Notes under the pieces: generated by a model
What the model saw: the letters and a program-made list of their open reading frames with translations, nothing else
Told to the model about the DNA's origin: nothing
Database searches by the model: none
Assembly (NCBI GenBank): GCA_050943495.1
Contig: JBMNPH010000003.1
Coordinates: forward strand, 62,001 to 126,000
DNA: 64,000 bases
Direction of reading: 5' to 3'
Origin: Merdivicinus sp050943495
GTDB taxonomy: Bacteria; Bacillota; Clostridia; Oscillospirales; Ruminococcaceae
Translations under genes and position numbers: made by a program
Shown here: in pieces, positions 34,827-44,211 of the stretch
Position numbering within the stretch: position 1 is the stretch's first letter
Layout: each line of letters starts with the position of its first letter

Positions 34827-37800
34827 AGCCGCCGGAATCCGCTGGGCAACCGGAAACTCCCATAGTATCGGAACCGACAGAAGAACCTCCTGTTTCAGCC
34901 GGATCGGAAATATCGCCGGTCTCTCCTTCCACACCTGCTGCGGAAAAAGAAACTCCGGCCAATTCTTCTACACCGGTCCCTATCTGGGATCAGCCGATTC
35001 CAGTGATCGCAGCATCTCTCTGGTTCTGCGGAATGATTTTATTCCTGCTCAGCGGAATCGGTATCTATCTTCTGCTGCGGCAGCGATATAAAACGGCTTA
35101 TCTTTATGCAGATCCCTCTCTTTTTAAAAAAAGCAATCAGCTTTTGCGGCATCCTTTCCGCCGTCCAATCCGTCTTTACGTTTCTCCTTATGCTAGCAGT
35201 CCGCTGGTTATCGGCATTTTCCGGCCGCGCATTATCCTTCCCGAAGGAGATTTTCCGGAACAGCAAGCGGTCTGCATGGTTCTGCACGAACTGATCCATA
35301 TCCGGCGTGGCGATCATTTGATCCGTCTCCTGTCGCTGCTGCTGACCTGTATTCACTGGTTTAATCCGCTGATCTGGCTGGCGCTCAAATTTTCGGCCAA
35401 AGATATGGAACTTTCCTGCGATGAAGCAGTCCTCTCCAGAATGGGAGAACAATCTGCCCGCACATATGCTTCCGCACTGCTGGATCTCTCTGTACGGCAG
35501 CATCATCCGCTCTCCCCACTGCTGATGTTCGGCGAATCCAACCTCAAAAGTCGGGTCAAAAACGCACTTTCTTATAAAAAACCGACTCTGTGGGTTTCTC
35601 TTGCGGCCATCTTGATTCTTGCGGCAGGGGCGATTTTCCTTTTGACCGACCCTATTCGGCAGCCATCCATTCAAAGCGGTGACTCGCTTCAGGTGGATTT
35701 GAACGGCGTTTCTCTTACCGTTACTGCTGACAGCGAGACTGCCTCTCTTCTTCAGAAAGATGGCTGGACGGAAACCGATGCGGTTCCGGAAATGTATCCG
35801 GCTGCTGCCGTCTCCGTCACGGCAGGAGAACAGACAATTCAATTCTCTCAGACTGATTCGATGGCAGTGATCTCGGAAGGAGAATCCGTAACTGCATATC
35901 AGATTCCCCTCGGTACAGAGGAAACCCTCCGGGCAAAATTGCTCGAATCTTCCGAGGAATTTGCCGCTCTTCCTTCGGCACAGCAGGAACTTCTCTCCTC
36001 TCTCTTGAATGCAGAACAGGTGTGGGGATGCGTCGATTATCCGCTCTACTTCCCGGCTTCACCGGAATTTGTCCCGGAACTTGCCAGCCTTCTGCTGACG
36101 CCGGGCGAAGAAATTGACGTTCCGGAAGAAGCGCAGTATCCCAATCTGACCCTTTATCTCATATATCCGCAGGGAAGATTCCTGCTAGGGTTGACTTCTT
36201 ATGAAGGCAAAACCCTTGTCTCAGACGGGAATCAGTCTGCCGTTCTGCTCGATCAGTCGGTTTATACTGAAGCGGAAACTCTGGTCAGCCAGCAGAATAT
36301 TCAGGAATTTTCCACACAGGTCTGGCAGGACGATGCGCTCGGATTTACCCGACTCGAAGAAAATGCAGATTTCCGGCGGAATACCATGCAGATTGTCGGA
36401 AATTACTTGGTATCGTGGGGATATGAAAGCAATCTGCTGACCGTTTATGATCTCCAGTCCGGCGAAATCTTGCGCCAGACTTCCCGGGATCCTCTCGAGA
36501 TCTTTGAAATCCGTGCCAGCACCCAATCTGAATATGAGATTGAAATTTCCGGCACCTCGGAAACCCAAGGAGATTTTGTTTGGTCGCTCAATGCACGGGA
36601 GGATGGAACCGATGAATTTTACACCACCTTCAACCGGGCAGGCAACGATATTCCGCCGGAACGGGATCTGACCGCCGCATACAACTACTCAGCTGTCTAC
36701 GCGGATTCCAATAACATTGAGGTGATCGCCGGAGTCAGCAATACCTCGCCCCAGCGGGATAAAAGTTATCCACTATGGTCCACGCAGGATCTCCAGAAAC
36801 TCTTTACCGATGCCGGACGCCTCTGGTCACAGTTTGCCGGATTCTATGATATTTCCTTTACCAATGGCGGCAAAACGGTTGTGGCGAATCTTTCCATGAA
36901 TGATTATCCCGCCAATAACGGATTTTTACTGGCAGTCCGCGACGGAGACGGGTGGAAAAACCGGATTCTGGCAGGTACTCCGGACTGCGGGGCAATTGGG
37001 AATCTTCAGGCCTCTTTCTATAAAATCCTAGATGATGAAACGATCGCCTGCTATCAGCTCATGACCAACGGCTGGTCGGTGGAACTGATCGACCAGAACA
37101 CGCTGGAAACCATCCGCATCCTCGATTTTGGCGCCTACTCGCCGGAATACCTCTCGCTAGAAAACAGATTCCCGTACAGCATGAGCGGCGACAGTTTCTA
37201 CTCCCCCCGCGTTGTGATTTGCCTGCTCGACCGCAGTACTGCTGCCGTCATTGACCGCAGTTACAAACTGCGCGGTCAGCGCCTGTATCTGCTGGATCTG
37301 GATCAAAAACTGCTGAGCGATCCCATTGCCCTCAACGGCACTCCGGGACAGATTTCCTCCGACTGGCTGATTACAATCGCCCAGCAGCCTGATTCCGAAA
37401 CCGGTATTCTCTCCTGCTACCCTCTGGCAGATCTGCGTAATACCATCTCGCATTCGGATCTGCGCCCCCTCATCCCCAAGCAGGAACTGGAATGGCATCC
37501 GGCAGATGCCGCTCTAATGGAAATGGCCAATAACGGAACCTATCTGATGAAACGAGGAGAAAACCTGGGTGCATGGAGTGCATGGCTGGCAGGAGAAGTG
37601 GATGCATTTTCCACGCCGTCTGCATGGACGTCCTACACACCGGACTCTGTTCCACCCGCAGTACTCCCCGAATATACGGATGATAATCTGACCTATCGTT
37701 CCGAACGGTTCATCGCGATGAATCTCTACCGCCTGGACGGACGCACCGTGATGGAACTGCTTCCCATTGACCCAGCAGAAGAACCGGTCTATTACCAGAC

Positions 37801-38911
37801 GGATCTTGCAGTAATCGATCAACTCGATGAAGTCATCCGGACAAAAGGCGATCTCTACTATTCTGATGCAGATTACCTCGGCAGAGATCTGAGCGACCTT
37901 ATTCAGGTTAATCGCCATGATATCATCGATCTGGTCTGTGCAAAATATGGGCTGCAGCGCCGGTATGACTGCTATACTCTCTCCGGCTATGCCCGCAATG
38001 GAGATACCATTCTCTTCCAGTTCAGCAATTTTTCATCCGACTATTTATCCCGCAAGGCGGATGAAGTGCTGATTCCCGATCAGCTGGAACCGGTCACGCT
38101 CGCCGGGCGCACCTTCTACAATTTTAAAGGAAGCTGGGTTCTGGCTTACACCATAGGCGAAACGCCCGTTCTGCAAACGCTGGAGGAAGCTTTTGCAGAC
38201 GGTTCCATCACCGAAACAACATTGGATGAGGCGCTCAATCTCGCATCGGAACGTTACCCTCGCCTTTATCGGGATGAAACAACTTTCCGGATTGAGCAGA
38301 TTCTCAACTGTACCACCTCTTTCAATGCAGAAACCGGAAATCCGATGCTTTCCTATGATCTAATGGAGTATTACCGTTTCCAGGAATTGAAGCAGGAATT
38401 CCAGGCTTCCGAGGAATGGGACAGCTGGGTGCAGACTCTGGACGATTTTCTTGAAAAAACCGGCATGGCCGAATCCTACGGCGATCCGGAATATGCGCAG
38501 AACCTCTTCTTCCCCGGTGAACTGATCCGGGAGGCTTTGCGGGATGCTCACGGAAATCAGGCACAGCCTGAGCTCGACTCCGGCAATATGACCACCTATT
38601 ATCCGGAGGAAGACATTGTCCAGTTTGCGGATGGATTCGGATTTTCCTTTATCAACCGGCTTTACCCCGTCTCCATGACGGAGGAGGGGGACACTCTCAC
38701 CGTACAATTCGTCGACCTCGTGGTCGGCGGAGACAGCGGCGGTCCCCGTCCCGGAATCTGGCAGAATACCGAGTTTGTCTATCTGGGCGAAAGCTGGCGT
38801 TATGAGCCGACTTTGCAGGAAGTCCGGGAACGGGCGGATGAACTGACACTCGAAACTGCCATATTTACAAAAGAAGATGGCCGCTGGATCTTATCCGGCC
38901 CAACCCAATAA
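34676..38911 (+). CDS. BlaR1-like M56 metalloprotease receptor with giant ectodomain (main part, -1 frame)
   Basis: Open for 1,411 codons; meaningful sequence begins near 34800. After a Pro/Ser/Thr-rich linker comes a third membrane helix, then the M56 protease core: HELIH zinc site at about 35285 and the downstream CDEAVL ligand segment. A fourth helix follows (WVSLAAILILAAGAIFLLTD). About 1,080 residues then follow outside the membrane, with propeller-like repeats (DLQSGEIL, LLDLDQKLL). I see no clear SxxK penicillin-binding motif. Classical BlaR1 is about 600 residues, so the sensor domain is unusual. No ribosome site supports the GTG at 34676; the true start is the ATG at 34545, which requires one base change or recoding. 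Confidence 0.7.
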   Translation: MGAGSPAADFADLPAESYQYFHPHQLYTAEHGLAGSPGDKFPLSFPSAQIKPPESAGQPETPIVSEPTEEPPVSAGSEISPVSPSTPAAEKETPANSSTPVPIWDQPIPVIAASLWFCGMILFLLSGIGIYLLLRQRYKTAYLYADPSLFKKSNQLLRHPFRRPIRLYVSPYASSPLVIGIFRPRIILPEGDFPEQQAVCMVLHELIHIRRGDHLIRLLSLLLTCIHWFNPLIWLALKFSAKDMELSCDEAVLSRMGEQSARTYASALLDLSVRQHHPLSPLLMFGESNLKSRVKNALSYKKPTLWVSLAAILILAAGAIFLLTDPIRQPSIQSGDSLQVDLNGVSLTVTADSETASLLQKDGWTETDAVPEMYPAAAVSVTAGEQTIQFSQTDSMAVISEGESVTAYQIPLGTEETLRAKLLESSEEFAALPSAQQELLSSLLNAEQVWGCVDYPLYFPASPEFVPELASLLLTPGEEIDVPEEAQYPNLTLYLIYPQGRFLLGLTSYEGKTLVSDGNQSAVLLDQSVYTEAETLVSQQNIQEFSTQVWQDDALGFTRLEENADFRRNTMQIVGNYLVSWGYESNLLTVYDLQSGEILRQTSRDPLEIFEIRASTQSEYEIEISGTSETQGDFVWSLNAREDGTDEFYTTFNRAGNDIPPERDLTAAYNYSAVYADSNNIEVIAGVSNTSPQRDKSYPLWSTQDLQKLFTDAGRLWSQFAGFYDISFTNGGKTVVANLSMNDYPANNGFLLAVRDGDGWKNRILAGTPDCGAIGNLQASFYKILDDETIACYQLMTNGWSVELIDQNTLETIRILDFGAYSPEYLSLENRFPYSMSGDSFYSPRVVICLLDRSTAAVIDRSYKLRGQRLYLLDLDQKLLSDPIALNGTPGQISSDWLITIAQQPDSETGILSCYPLADLRNTISHSDLRPLIPKQELEWHPADAALMEMANNGTYLMKRGENLGAWSAWLAGEVDAFSTPSAWTSYTPDSVPPAVLPEYTDDNLTYRSERFIAMNLYRLDGRTVMELLPIDPAEEPVYYQTDLAVIDQLDEVIRTKGDLYYSDADYLGRDLSDLIQVNRHDIIDLVCAKYGLQRRYDCYTLSGYARNGDTILFQFSNFSSDYLSRKADEVLIPDQLEPVTLAGRTFYNFKGSWVLAYTIGETPVLQTLEEAFADGSITETTLDEALNLASERYPRLYRDETTFRIEQILNCTTSFNAETGNPMLSYDLMEYYRFQELKQEFQASEEWDSWVQTLDDFLEKTGMAESYGDPEYAQNLFFPGELIREALRDAHGNQAQPELDSGNMTTYYPEEDIVQFADGFGFSFINRLYPVSMTEEGDTLTVQFVDLVVGGDSGGPRPGIWQNTEFVYLGESWRYEPTLQEVRERADELTLETAIFTKEDGRWILSGPTQ

Positions 38912-38918
38912 TCAATCA

Positions 38919-38962
38919 GCCGTACCGGATTGGAAATGACTCCTGCCGGTACGGCATTTTTT
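38919..38962 (+). terminator. Terminator after the BlaR1-like gene
   Basis: GCCGTACCGG (38919-38928) pairs with CCGGTACGGC (38946-38955), then ATTTTTT. Confidence 0.88.
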
Positions 38963-39103
38963 GCCTGTGCCGAATAATTTTAAAAAAAACGAGCCAAACA
39001 CAAAAGAATTTTACAAGAATTCTCTCTTCCTTTTCGGTATAATAAAAACAAATCCACCGGTGATGTTAACTTGAATATAAAATATCGACAAAGGAGCGTA
39101 TGA

Positions 39104-40111
39104 ATGATGAACATGAAACAATGGCTGGAAGATATGAAAGCTTCCCCCGTCAAAAAAGCTATGCCCGTCCTCTCCTTCCCCTCCACTCAATTGCTAGGAA
39201 TTACGGTAAAAGAACTGGTTATGGACAGTTCTCTTCAGGCAAAAGGAATGAAAGCCGTTGCAGATCGGGTTCCATCCAGCGCTTCGGTCAGCATGATGGA
39301 CCTTTCCATTGAAGCGGAAGCATTCGGTTCACAGGTTCGTTTTTCGGATGATGAAGTTCCCACCATTATTGGGCACATCGCGCAGTCCCAGGAAGAAGCA
39401 GACGCACTTGCCGTTCCGTCTGTAGGTGCCGGACGCACTGGGATCTGCGTGGAAGCAATTCGGCAGGCTTGTGAACTGATCACAGACCGCCCTGTTTTTG
39501 CTGGGGTAATCGGTCCGTTCTCGCTGGCCGGACGTCTCATCGGAGTTTCCGACGCCATGATTTTCTGCTACGATGACCCCGATATGGTGCATACCATTCT
39601 GAAAAAGGCAACTGCTTTCCTGATCGAATACATCAAAGCTTATAAAGCTGTCGGTGCTGCCGGGGTTGTAATGGCAGAACCGCTGGCAGGCTTGCTGCCG
39701 CCCGCGATGAACGCGGAATTTTCACTGCCCTATGTGAAAGAAATTCGGGATGCCGTTGAAGATGACTCCTTCCTTCTCGCTTATCATAACTGCGGTGACG
39801 CGGTTCCCCGTCAGCTGGATGACCTCGCCGAACTGAATCTGTCTATCTATCATATTGGCAATGCAACTCCCATGAAGCTCGCACTCGAACATCTTCCGAC
39901 GACTTCTCTGGTTATGGGAAATGTCGATCCCGCTGCGGAATTCTGCAACGGCACCGTCGACTCCATCCGTACCGCCACCCATACTGTTCTGGAAGAATGT
40001 GCCGAATTCCCCAACTTTGTAATTTCTTCCGGCTGCGATATTCCTCCTGCTTCCAAATGGGAGAATATTGACGCCTTCTTCCAGGAAGTAGAAAAATTCT
40101 ATCACAAATAA
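39104..40111 (+). CDS. UroD-superfamily methyltransferase-like protein (MtaA/CmuA type)
   Basis: 335 residues. Unlike the other UroD-like protein here (30923-31939), it keeps the zinc site of corrinoid-dependent methyltransferases: HNCGD and the later SSGCDIPPAS, giving a HxC...C ligand set. This predicts methyl transfer from a methyl-corrinoid protein or decarboxylation of a tetrapyrrole; no corrinoid protein gene is adjacent. A separate gene with its own AAAGGAG site; the next gene is a GH78 rhamnosidase on the same strand beyond a long hairpin. The substrate cannot be told. Confidence 0.8.
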   Translation: MMNMKQWLEDMKASPVKKAMPVLSFPSTQLLGITVKELVMDSSLQAKGMKAVADRVPSSASVSMMDLSIEAEAFGSQVRFSDDEVPTIIGHIAQSQEEADALAVPSVGAGRTGICVEAIRQACELITDRPVFAGVIGPFSLAGRLIGVSDAMIFCYDDPDMVHTILKKATAFLIEYIKAYKAVGAAGVVMAEPLAGLLPPAMNAEFSLPYVKEIRDAVEDDSFLLAYHNCGDAVPRQLDDLAELNLSIYHIGNATPMKLALEHLPTTSLVMGNVDPAAEFCNGTVDSIRTATHTVLEECAEFPNFVISSGCDIPPASKWENIDAFFQEVEKFYHK

Positions 40112-40115
40112 AATC

Positions 40116-40212
40116 AGATTCCACCAACGGAATCTTCTTCAGGCAAGTATTCTGCTCTCACAGTCCCTCATCCGACGGGGCATTCCACAGAGGCGGGATT
40201 CTTGCCTTTCTG
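40116..40212 (+). terminator. Tandem hairpins after the UroD/MtaA-like gene, the second 67 nt long
   Basis: A small stem (AGATTCC 40116-40122 with GGAATCT 40129-40135) is followed by a long one. Arms 40141-40155 and 40193-40207 pair at 14 of 15 positions including two G-U pairs, with further pairing inside and TTTCTGTTT after. It may terminate the upstream transcript or act as a structured leader of the rhamnosidase gene that starts 41 bp later. Confidence 0.55.
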
Positions 40213-40247
40213 TTTGAATTCTGCAAATTTTGAAAAGAGGAATGATT

Positions 40248-42281
40248 ATGGAAGCAATTCTGACAGAAGCAAATTTTATCTGGCACCGTACCCCTGCTGT
40301 TCCCAATGAAATCTGTGTCTTCCGCCGAGAATTTTCGCTGGACGTACTTCCCCAGCACGCAGAAGCCATTGTTGCGGCAGAAACGCGCTATTATCTCTGG
40401 CTGAATGGAAAGCAACTGGTGTTTGAAGGAGGACTTCTGCGGGAAAGTGCTCCCGGATGCGGATGGGCTGATAAAATTGATCTAACCTCCTGCCTCCGGC
40501 TCGGATCCAATCTTTTGGTGATCTGGGTATATTATTACGGCAACGGCGGCCGGAATAATACCCGTCTTTCTTCTGGCGGGTTGTTCTTCTCCTGCCCGGA
40601 GCTGGGAATTCAAAGCGATGAACAATTTCTCTGTCGGGTTCATCCTGCCTTTTATACGCCCGGCGAACCGAAGCCTTCCTACCTTTATGGAGGAGACAAT
40701 CTCGGTTATGATGCCCGTCTGGACACAGATCCCGCCTTTCAGTCTGCGGAAGGATTTTCCCCGGCAGTCATTCTGGATCGAAAAATTTTCGGCGGACTGT
40801 ATCCGCGGCCCATTCCCCAAACCCGTGCAGAAGAAGAATTGCCTCTGCCGGATATCTCTTATGCGGATGGGGAATATATCGCCAAACTGCCGTATGCCAT
40901 GACAATGCTCCCGGTTCTTTTGGTCACGGCAAAGGGCGGGGAAAAAATTTTCGTCTGCACGGATCGCTGGGAAGTGCCGGGCGGTCCCGGAGATGAAATG
41001 CACCTGTATCACGGACACCGTTTGGAATTTATCTGCAAGCCTGGGGAAAACCGTCTGGAAAGTCTGATCGCCATTTTCGGGGAATCCATCCGGATCCGCA
41101 CCGAACCAACTGTACAGATCCGTACGATTGCCTGTCGAAATACCGGATATGATACCGATATCACCGGCAGTTTCCGCTGTTCGGAACCGCTTCTCAATCA
41201 GCTGGTACAAAAGGCCACCCGAACCCTTTACGTCTGTATGCGGGACAACTTTATGGACTGCCCGGATCGCGAACGCGGTCAATGGATTGGGGACGTTTCC
41301 GTTCAGGTTCCGCAGGCGGCATTTCTGCTTGATTCACGCGCAATGCTGTTGGTGCGGAAGGCAATCCACGACTTCATTACCCTGCGCAAAGGCGATACTC
41401 TGGTCGGCAACGTCCCCGGCGAAAATTTCAGTGAACTCCCTTGCCAGAGCCTGACTGCCATCAGCGAATGGGGGCTTGTTGCCCAATATTGGAAATATAC
41501 AGCCGACCGCGACACACTCCGATTGGTCTTTGAGCCGGCAGTCCGCTATCTCCAACTCTGGGAAGTAGGATCAAACGGCCTAATCCTCCCGCGACGCGGA
41601 AACTGGCCCTGGTTCGATCATTTGTATAACTGCGACGAACCGGTAATCGAAAATGCATGGTATCTCTCTGCCCTCCGGTTCCTGAAAAAGGCGGCAGAAA
41701 TTCTGGGAGATCATTCCGCGGATGCATTTCTGAATGAACGGATTTCCTCGATCTCAGCTGGATTCGAGGAATATTTCTGGAAAAAGGATCACTATGCTTC
41801 CGATGAACGCATTGTCGACGACCGCGCTAATGCACTGGCGGTCCTGTCCGGTGCCTGTCCGCCTCAACGGTATCCTCAAATTCGCCGCATCCTGCTCAGT
41901 ACATTCAACAGCACCGTTTATATGGAAAATTTCGTCCTGACCGCACTCTGCGAAATGGGATATTTCTCCGACGCCAAAAACCGCATGCTGTCCCGTTATT
42001 ATAATCTTGCTGTCAATGAAAACTCTACGCTTTGGGAAGACTTCTTCCTGTTGGGCACCAAAAATCATGCATGGAGCGGTGCACCCGCAACCATTGCGTT
42101 TCGCTATTTTATGGGGATTGACATCGAAGCATCCGAAAACAAACTGGAAGTCCATCCGTGCTGGGATCTCTTCCCGCATATGGAATGCTCTTTCCAGTAC
42201 AACGGACAATGGATCCGGATTGAAGCAGACAGTTCCACCCGCAATCTCTCGATCAACAAAGCGGATCTTCCATCCGATTGA
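40248..42281 (+). CDS. GH78-family alpha-L-rhamnosidase
   Basis: 677 residues. Releases terminal L-rhamnose from plant glycosides or pectin fragments. An N-terminal beta-sandwich (FRREFSLDVLPQHAEAIVAAETRYYLWLNGK) is followed by the (alpha/alpha)6 catalytic barrel with MDCPDRERGQWIGDVSVQ, the family's acidic active-site motif, and the C-terminal SGAPATIAFRYFMGI. No signal peptide, so it acts on imported glycosides. Start ATG at 40248 is preceded by AAGAGGAATGATT. No rhamnose isomerase or kinase is found in the window. Confidence 0.85.
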   Translation: MEAILTEANFIWHRTPAVPNEICVFRREFSLDVLPQHAEAIVAAETRYYLWLNGKQLVFEGGLLRESAPGCGWADKIDLTSCLRLGSNLLVIWVYYYGNGGRNNTRLSSGGLFFSCPELGIQSDEQFLCRVHPAFYTPGEPKPSYLYGGDNLGYDARLDTDPAFQSAEGFSPAVILDRKIFGGLYPRPIPQTRAEEELPLPDISYADGEYIAKLPYAMTMLPVLLVTAKGGEKIFVCTDRWEVPGGPGDEMHLYHGHRLEFICKPGENRLESLIAIFGESIRIRTEPTVQIRTIACRNTGYDTDITGSFRCSEPLLNQLVQKATRTLYVCMRDNFMDCPDRERGQWIGDVSVQVPQAAFLLDSRAMLLVRKAIHDFITLRKGDTLVGNVPGENFSELPCQSLTAISEWGLVAQYWKYTADRDTLRLVFEPAVRYLQLWEVGSNGLILPRRGNWPWFDHLYNCDEPVIENAWYLSALRFLKKAAEILGDHSADAFLNERISSISAGFEEYFWKKDHYASDERIVDDRANALAVLSGACPPQRYPQIRRILLSTFNSTVYMENFVLTALCEMGYFSDAKNRMLSRYYNLAVNENSTLWEDFFLLGTKNHAWSGAPATIAFRYFMGIDIEASENKLEVHPCWDLFPHMECSFQYNGQWIRIEADSSTRNLSINKADLPSD

Positions 42282-42341
42282 ATCAAATTTCCCAGCATGC
42301 TGCACAATGTCCTGTAGATTTTCTCCCATACATCGACAAAA

Positions 42342-42417
42342 GACAAGACCTCCCCTTTCGTTTTTTACGAAAATATGATATACTAATTTTAATTCTGTTA
42401 ATTTGGGAGGTCTTGTC
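42342..42417. repeat. 13-bp inverted repeat around the ABC exporter promoter and ribosome site
   Basis: GACAAGACCTCCC (42342-42354) and GGGAGGTCTTGTC (42405-42417) are perfect complements, 50 bp apart. The right arm is the ribosome site; the left arm would pair with it only in read-through RNA. A TATACT -10 candidate (42379-42384) lies between. Confidence 0.7.
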
Positions 42418-44154
42418 ATGTCGATGCTGCGACACTTCATCAGTTATTACAAACCGCACCGGCGACTCTTCTGTGCGGATATGATCTGCGCCTTTATTGT
42501 AGCGATCTGTGACCTGTTTTACCCCATGATCGCCAAAAATATGATCAATGATTACGTCCCCAATCGTCATCTCCGTCTTTTGATCATCTGGGGAATCGTC
42601 CTACTGGCGATCTATCTGCTCAAAGCTGGACTCAACTGGTTTATCCAATACTACGGTCATGTGGTCGGCGTCCGCATGCAGGCGGATATGCGCCGTGATG
42701 TTTTCCGACGTCTTCAAAAGCTGCCCTTCTCCTTCTTTGACGAGCACAAAACCGGCAGTCTGATGTCCCGTGTCGTCAACGACCTCATGGATATTTCCGA
42801 ACTCGCCCATCACGGTCCGGAGGATCTGTTCCTCTCCCTGATTACGATTATCGGCGCATTCGTCCTGCTATGCACCATTAATATCCCGCTTACCATCATT
42901 ATTTTCGCTTTCATCCCCGTTATGGTCGTTTTCTCGGTCTATATCCGACGGGAAATGAATGCCGCTTTTCTACGCACCCGGCAGGAAATGGCTGAAATCA
43001 ACGCGAACTTGGAAAATTCCATTGCCGGTATTCGGGTTTCCCGTTCTTATGTGAGCGGCGGACATGAGGAACGCAAATTCAAAATCTTCAATGACCGCTT
43101 TCAGGCAGCGCGATCCGACTCCTATCGAGTCATGGCGAAGTTCTTCTCAACAACCGGATTTTTTACCGATTTTATGTACCTGATCGTACTGGTGGCAGGC
43201 GGATTGTTCTTCTACTATGAAAAAATCAATGCCGGTGATTTTACTGCCTATTTGCTTTACGTCAATATGTTCCTCAATCCGGTGCGCAAACTCATCAACT
43301 TCTTTGAACAGCTTCAGAACGGCATGACCGGATTCCAACGCTTTGAAGAGCTGATGGCACAGCAGGAAGAAACTGAGGATCCGAATGCCAAGGAATTAAA
43401 AGAGGTCAAAGGATCCATTGATTTCGACCATGTCAGTTTCCAATATGAAAGCGGTAAGGAAGAAGAAAACCGTCATATGGTCATTCAGGATCTTTCTCTG
43501 CATATTGAGCCAGGCCGCACCGTCGCTCTGGTAGGTCCCTCCGGTGGCGGAAAAACGACTCTCTGTCATCTGATTCCACGCTTTTATGAAGTAACGTCCG
43601 GCAAAATCTCGATTGACGGGCAGGATATCACTACCCTCACCCGGGATTCCCTGCGGCGGAATATCGGTATGGTTGCACAGGATGTCTTCCTGTTCACCGG
43701 CACCATCAAGGAAAATATCGCCTACGGAAATCTTGATGCATCCGATGAGGAAATCATCGAAGCTGCGAAGAAAGCCAACATTCACGACTACATCATGACT
43801 CTCGAAAATGGTTATGATACTTACATCGGGGAACGTGGTGTCAAGCTCTCCGGCGGTCAGAAACAGCGGATTTCCATTGCGCGGGTATTCCTCAAAAACC
43901 CGTCTATCCTCATTCTGGATGAAGCAACTTCCGCACTGGACAATGCTACCGAAATGCTCATCCAGCAATCCCTCGAAAAACTTGCCGAAGGGCGCACCTC
44001 GATTATTGTAGCGCATCGCCTCTCCACGATCAAAAATGCCGATGAAATCATCGTCATCAGCGATGAAGGTATTAAGGAACGCGGTTCCCATGAGGAACTG
44101 CTCGCCAAAAATGGTGTCTATGCCGGACTGTATCAGTATCAGTTCCGCGAATAA
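42418..44154 (+). CDS. ABC exporter (fused permease and ATPase)
   Basis: 578 residues. Six membrane helices in the first about 310 residues (type I exporter fold), then the ATPase: Walker A GPSGGGKTT, signature LSGGQKQRISIARV, Walker B ILILDEATSALD, switch His in VAHRLST. Multidrug/lipid exporter (MsbA/LmrA-like) family; substrate unknown. Catalytic residues are intact, so it can work as a homodimer. ATG at 42418 with GGGAGG seven bases before. It stands alone between the rhamnosidase and a strong bidirectional terminator, with an inverted repeat sequestering its ribosome site on longer transcripts. Confidence 0.9.
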   Translation: MSMLRHFISYYKPHRRLFCADMICAFIVAICDLFYPMIAKNMINDYVPNRHLRLLIIWGIVLLAIYLLKAGLNWFIQYYGHVVGVRMQADMRRDVFRRLQKLPFSFFDEHKTGSLMSRVVNDLMDISELAHHGPEDLFLSLITIIGAFVLLCTINIPLTIIIFAFIPVMVVFSVYIRREMNAAFLRTRQEMAEINANLENSIAGIRVSRSYVSGGHEERKFKIFNDRFQAARSDSYRVMAKFFSTTGFFTDFMYLIVLVAGGLFFYYEKINAGDFTAYLLYVNMFLNPVRKLINFFEQLQNGMTGFQRFEELMAQQEETEDPNAKELKEVKGSIDFDHVSFQYESGKEEENRHMVIQDLSLHIEPGRTVALVGPSGGGKTTLCHLIPRFYEVTSGKISIDGQDITTLTRDSLRRNIGMVAQDVFLFTGTIKENIAYGNLDASDEEIIEAAKKANIHDYIMTLENGYDTYIGERGVKLSGGQKQRISIARVFLKNPSILILDEATSALDNATEMLIQQSLEKLAEGRTSIIVAHRLSTIKNADEIIVISDEGIKERGSHEELLAKNGVYAGLYQYQFRE

Positions 44155-44160
44155 GCAGCA

Positions 44161-44201
44161 AAAACGGGCAGACGTATCGAAATGGTACGTCTGCCCGTTT
44201 T
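44161..44201. terminator. Bidirectional terminator between convergent ABC exporter genes
   Basis: 16-bp perfect stem: arm 44161-44176 (AAAACGGGCAGACGTA) and its complement 44186-44201, loop of 9 nt, A- and T-rich ends. Confidence 0.93.
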
Positions 44202-44211
44202 CTTATTCTAA

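Noticed and set aside
42356..42384. Full promoter for the ABC exporter gene
   Set aside because: TATACT at 42379-42384 is a good -10, but the -35 position has only TTTCGT, so I did not list it as a promoter.
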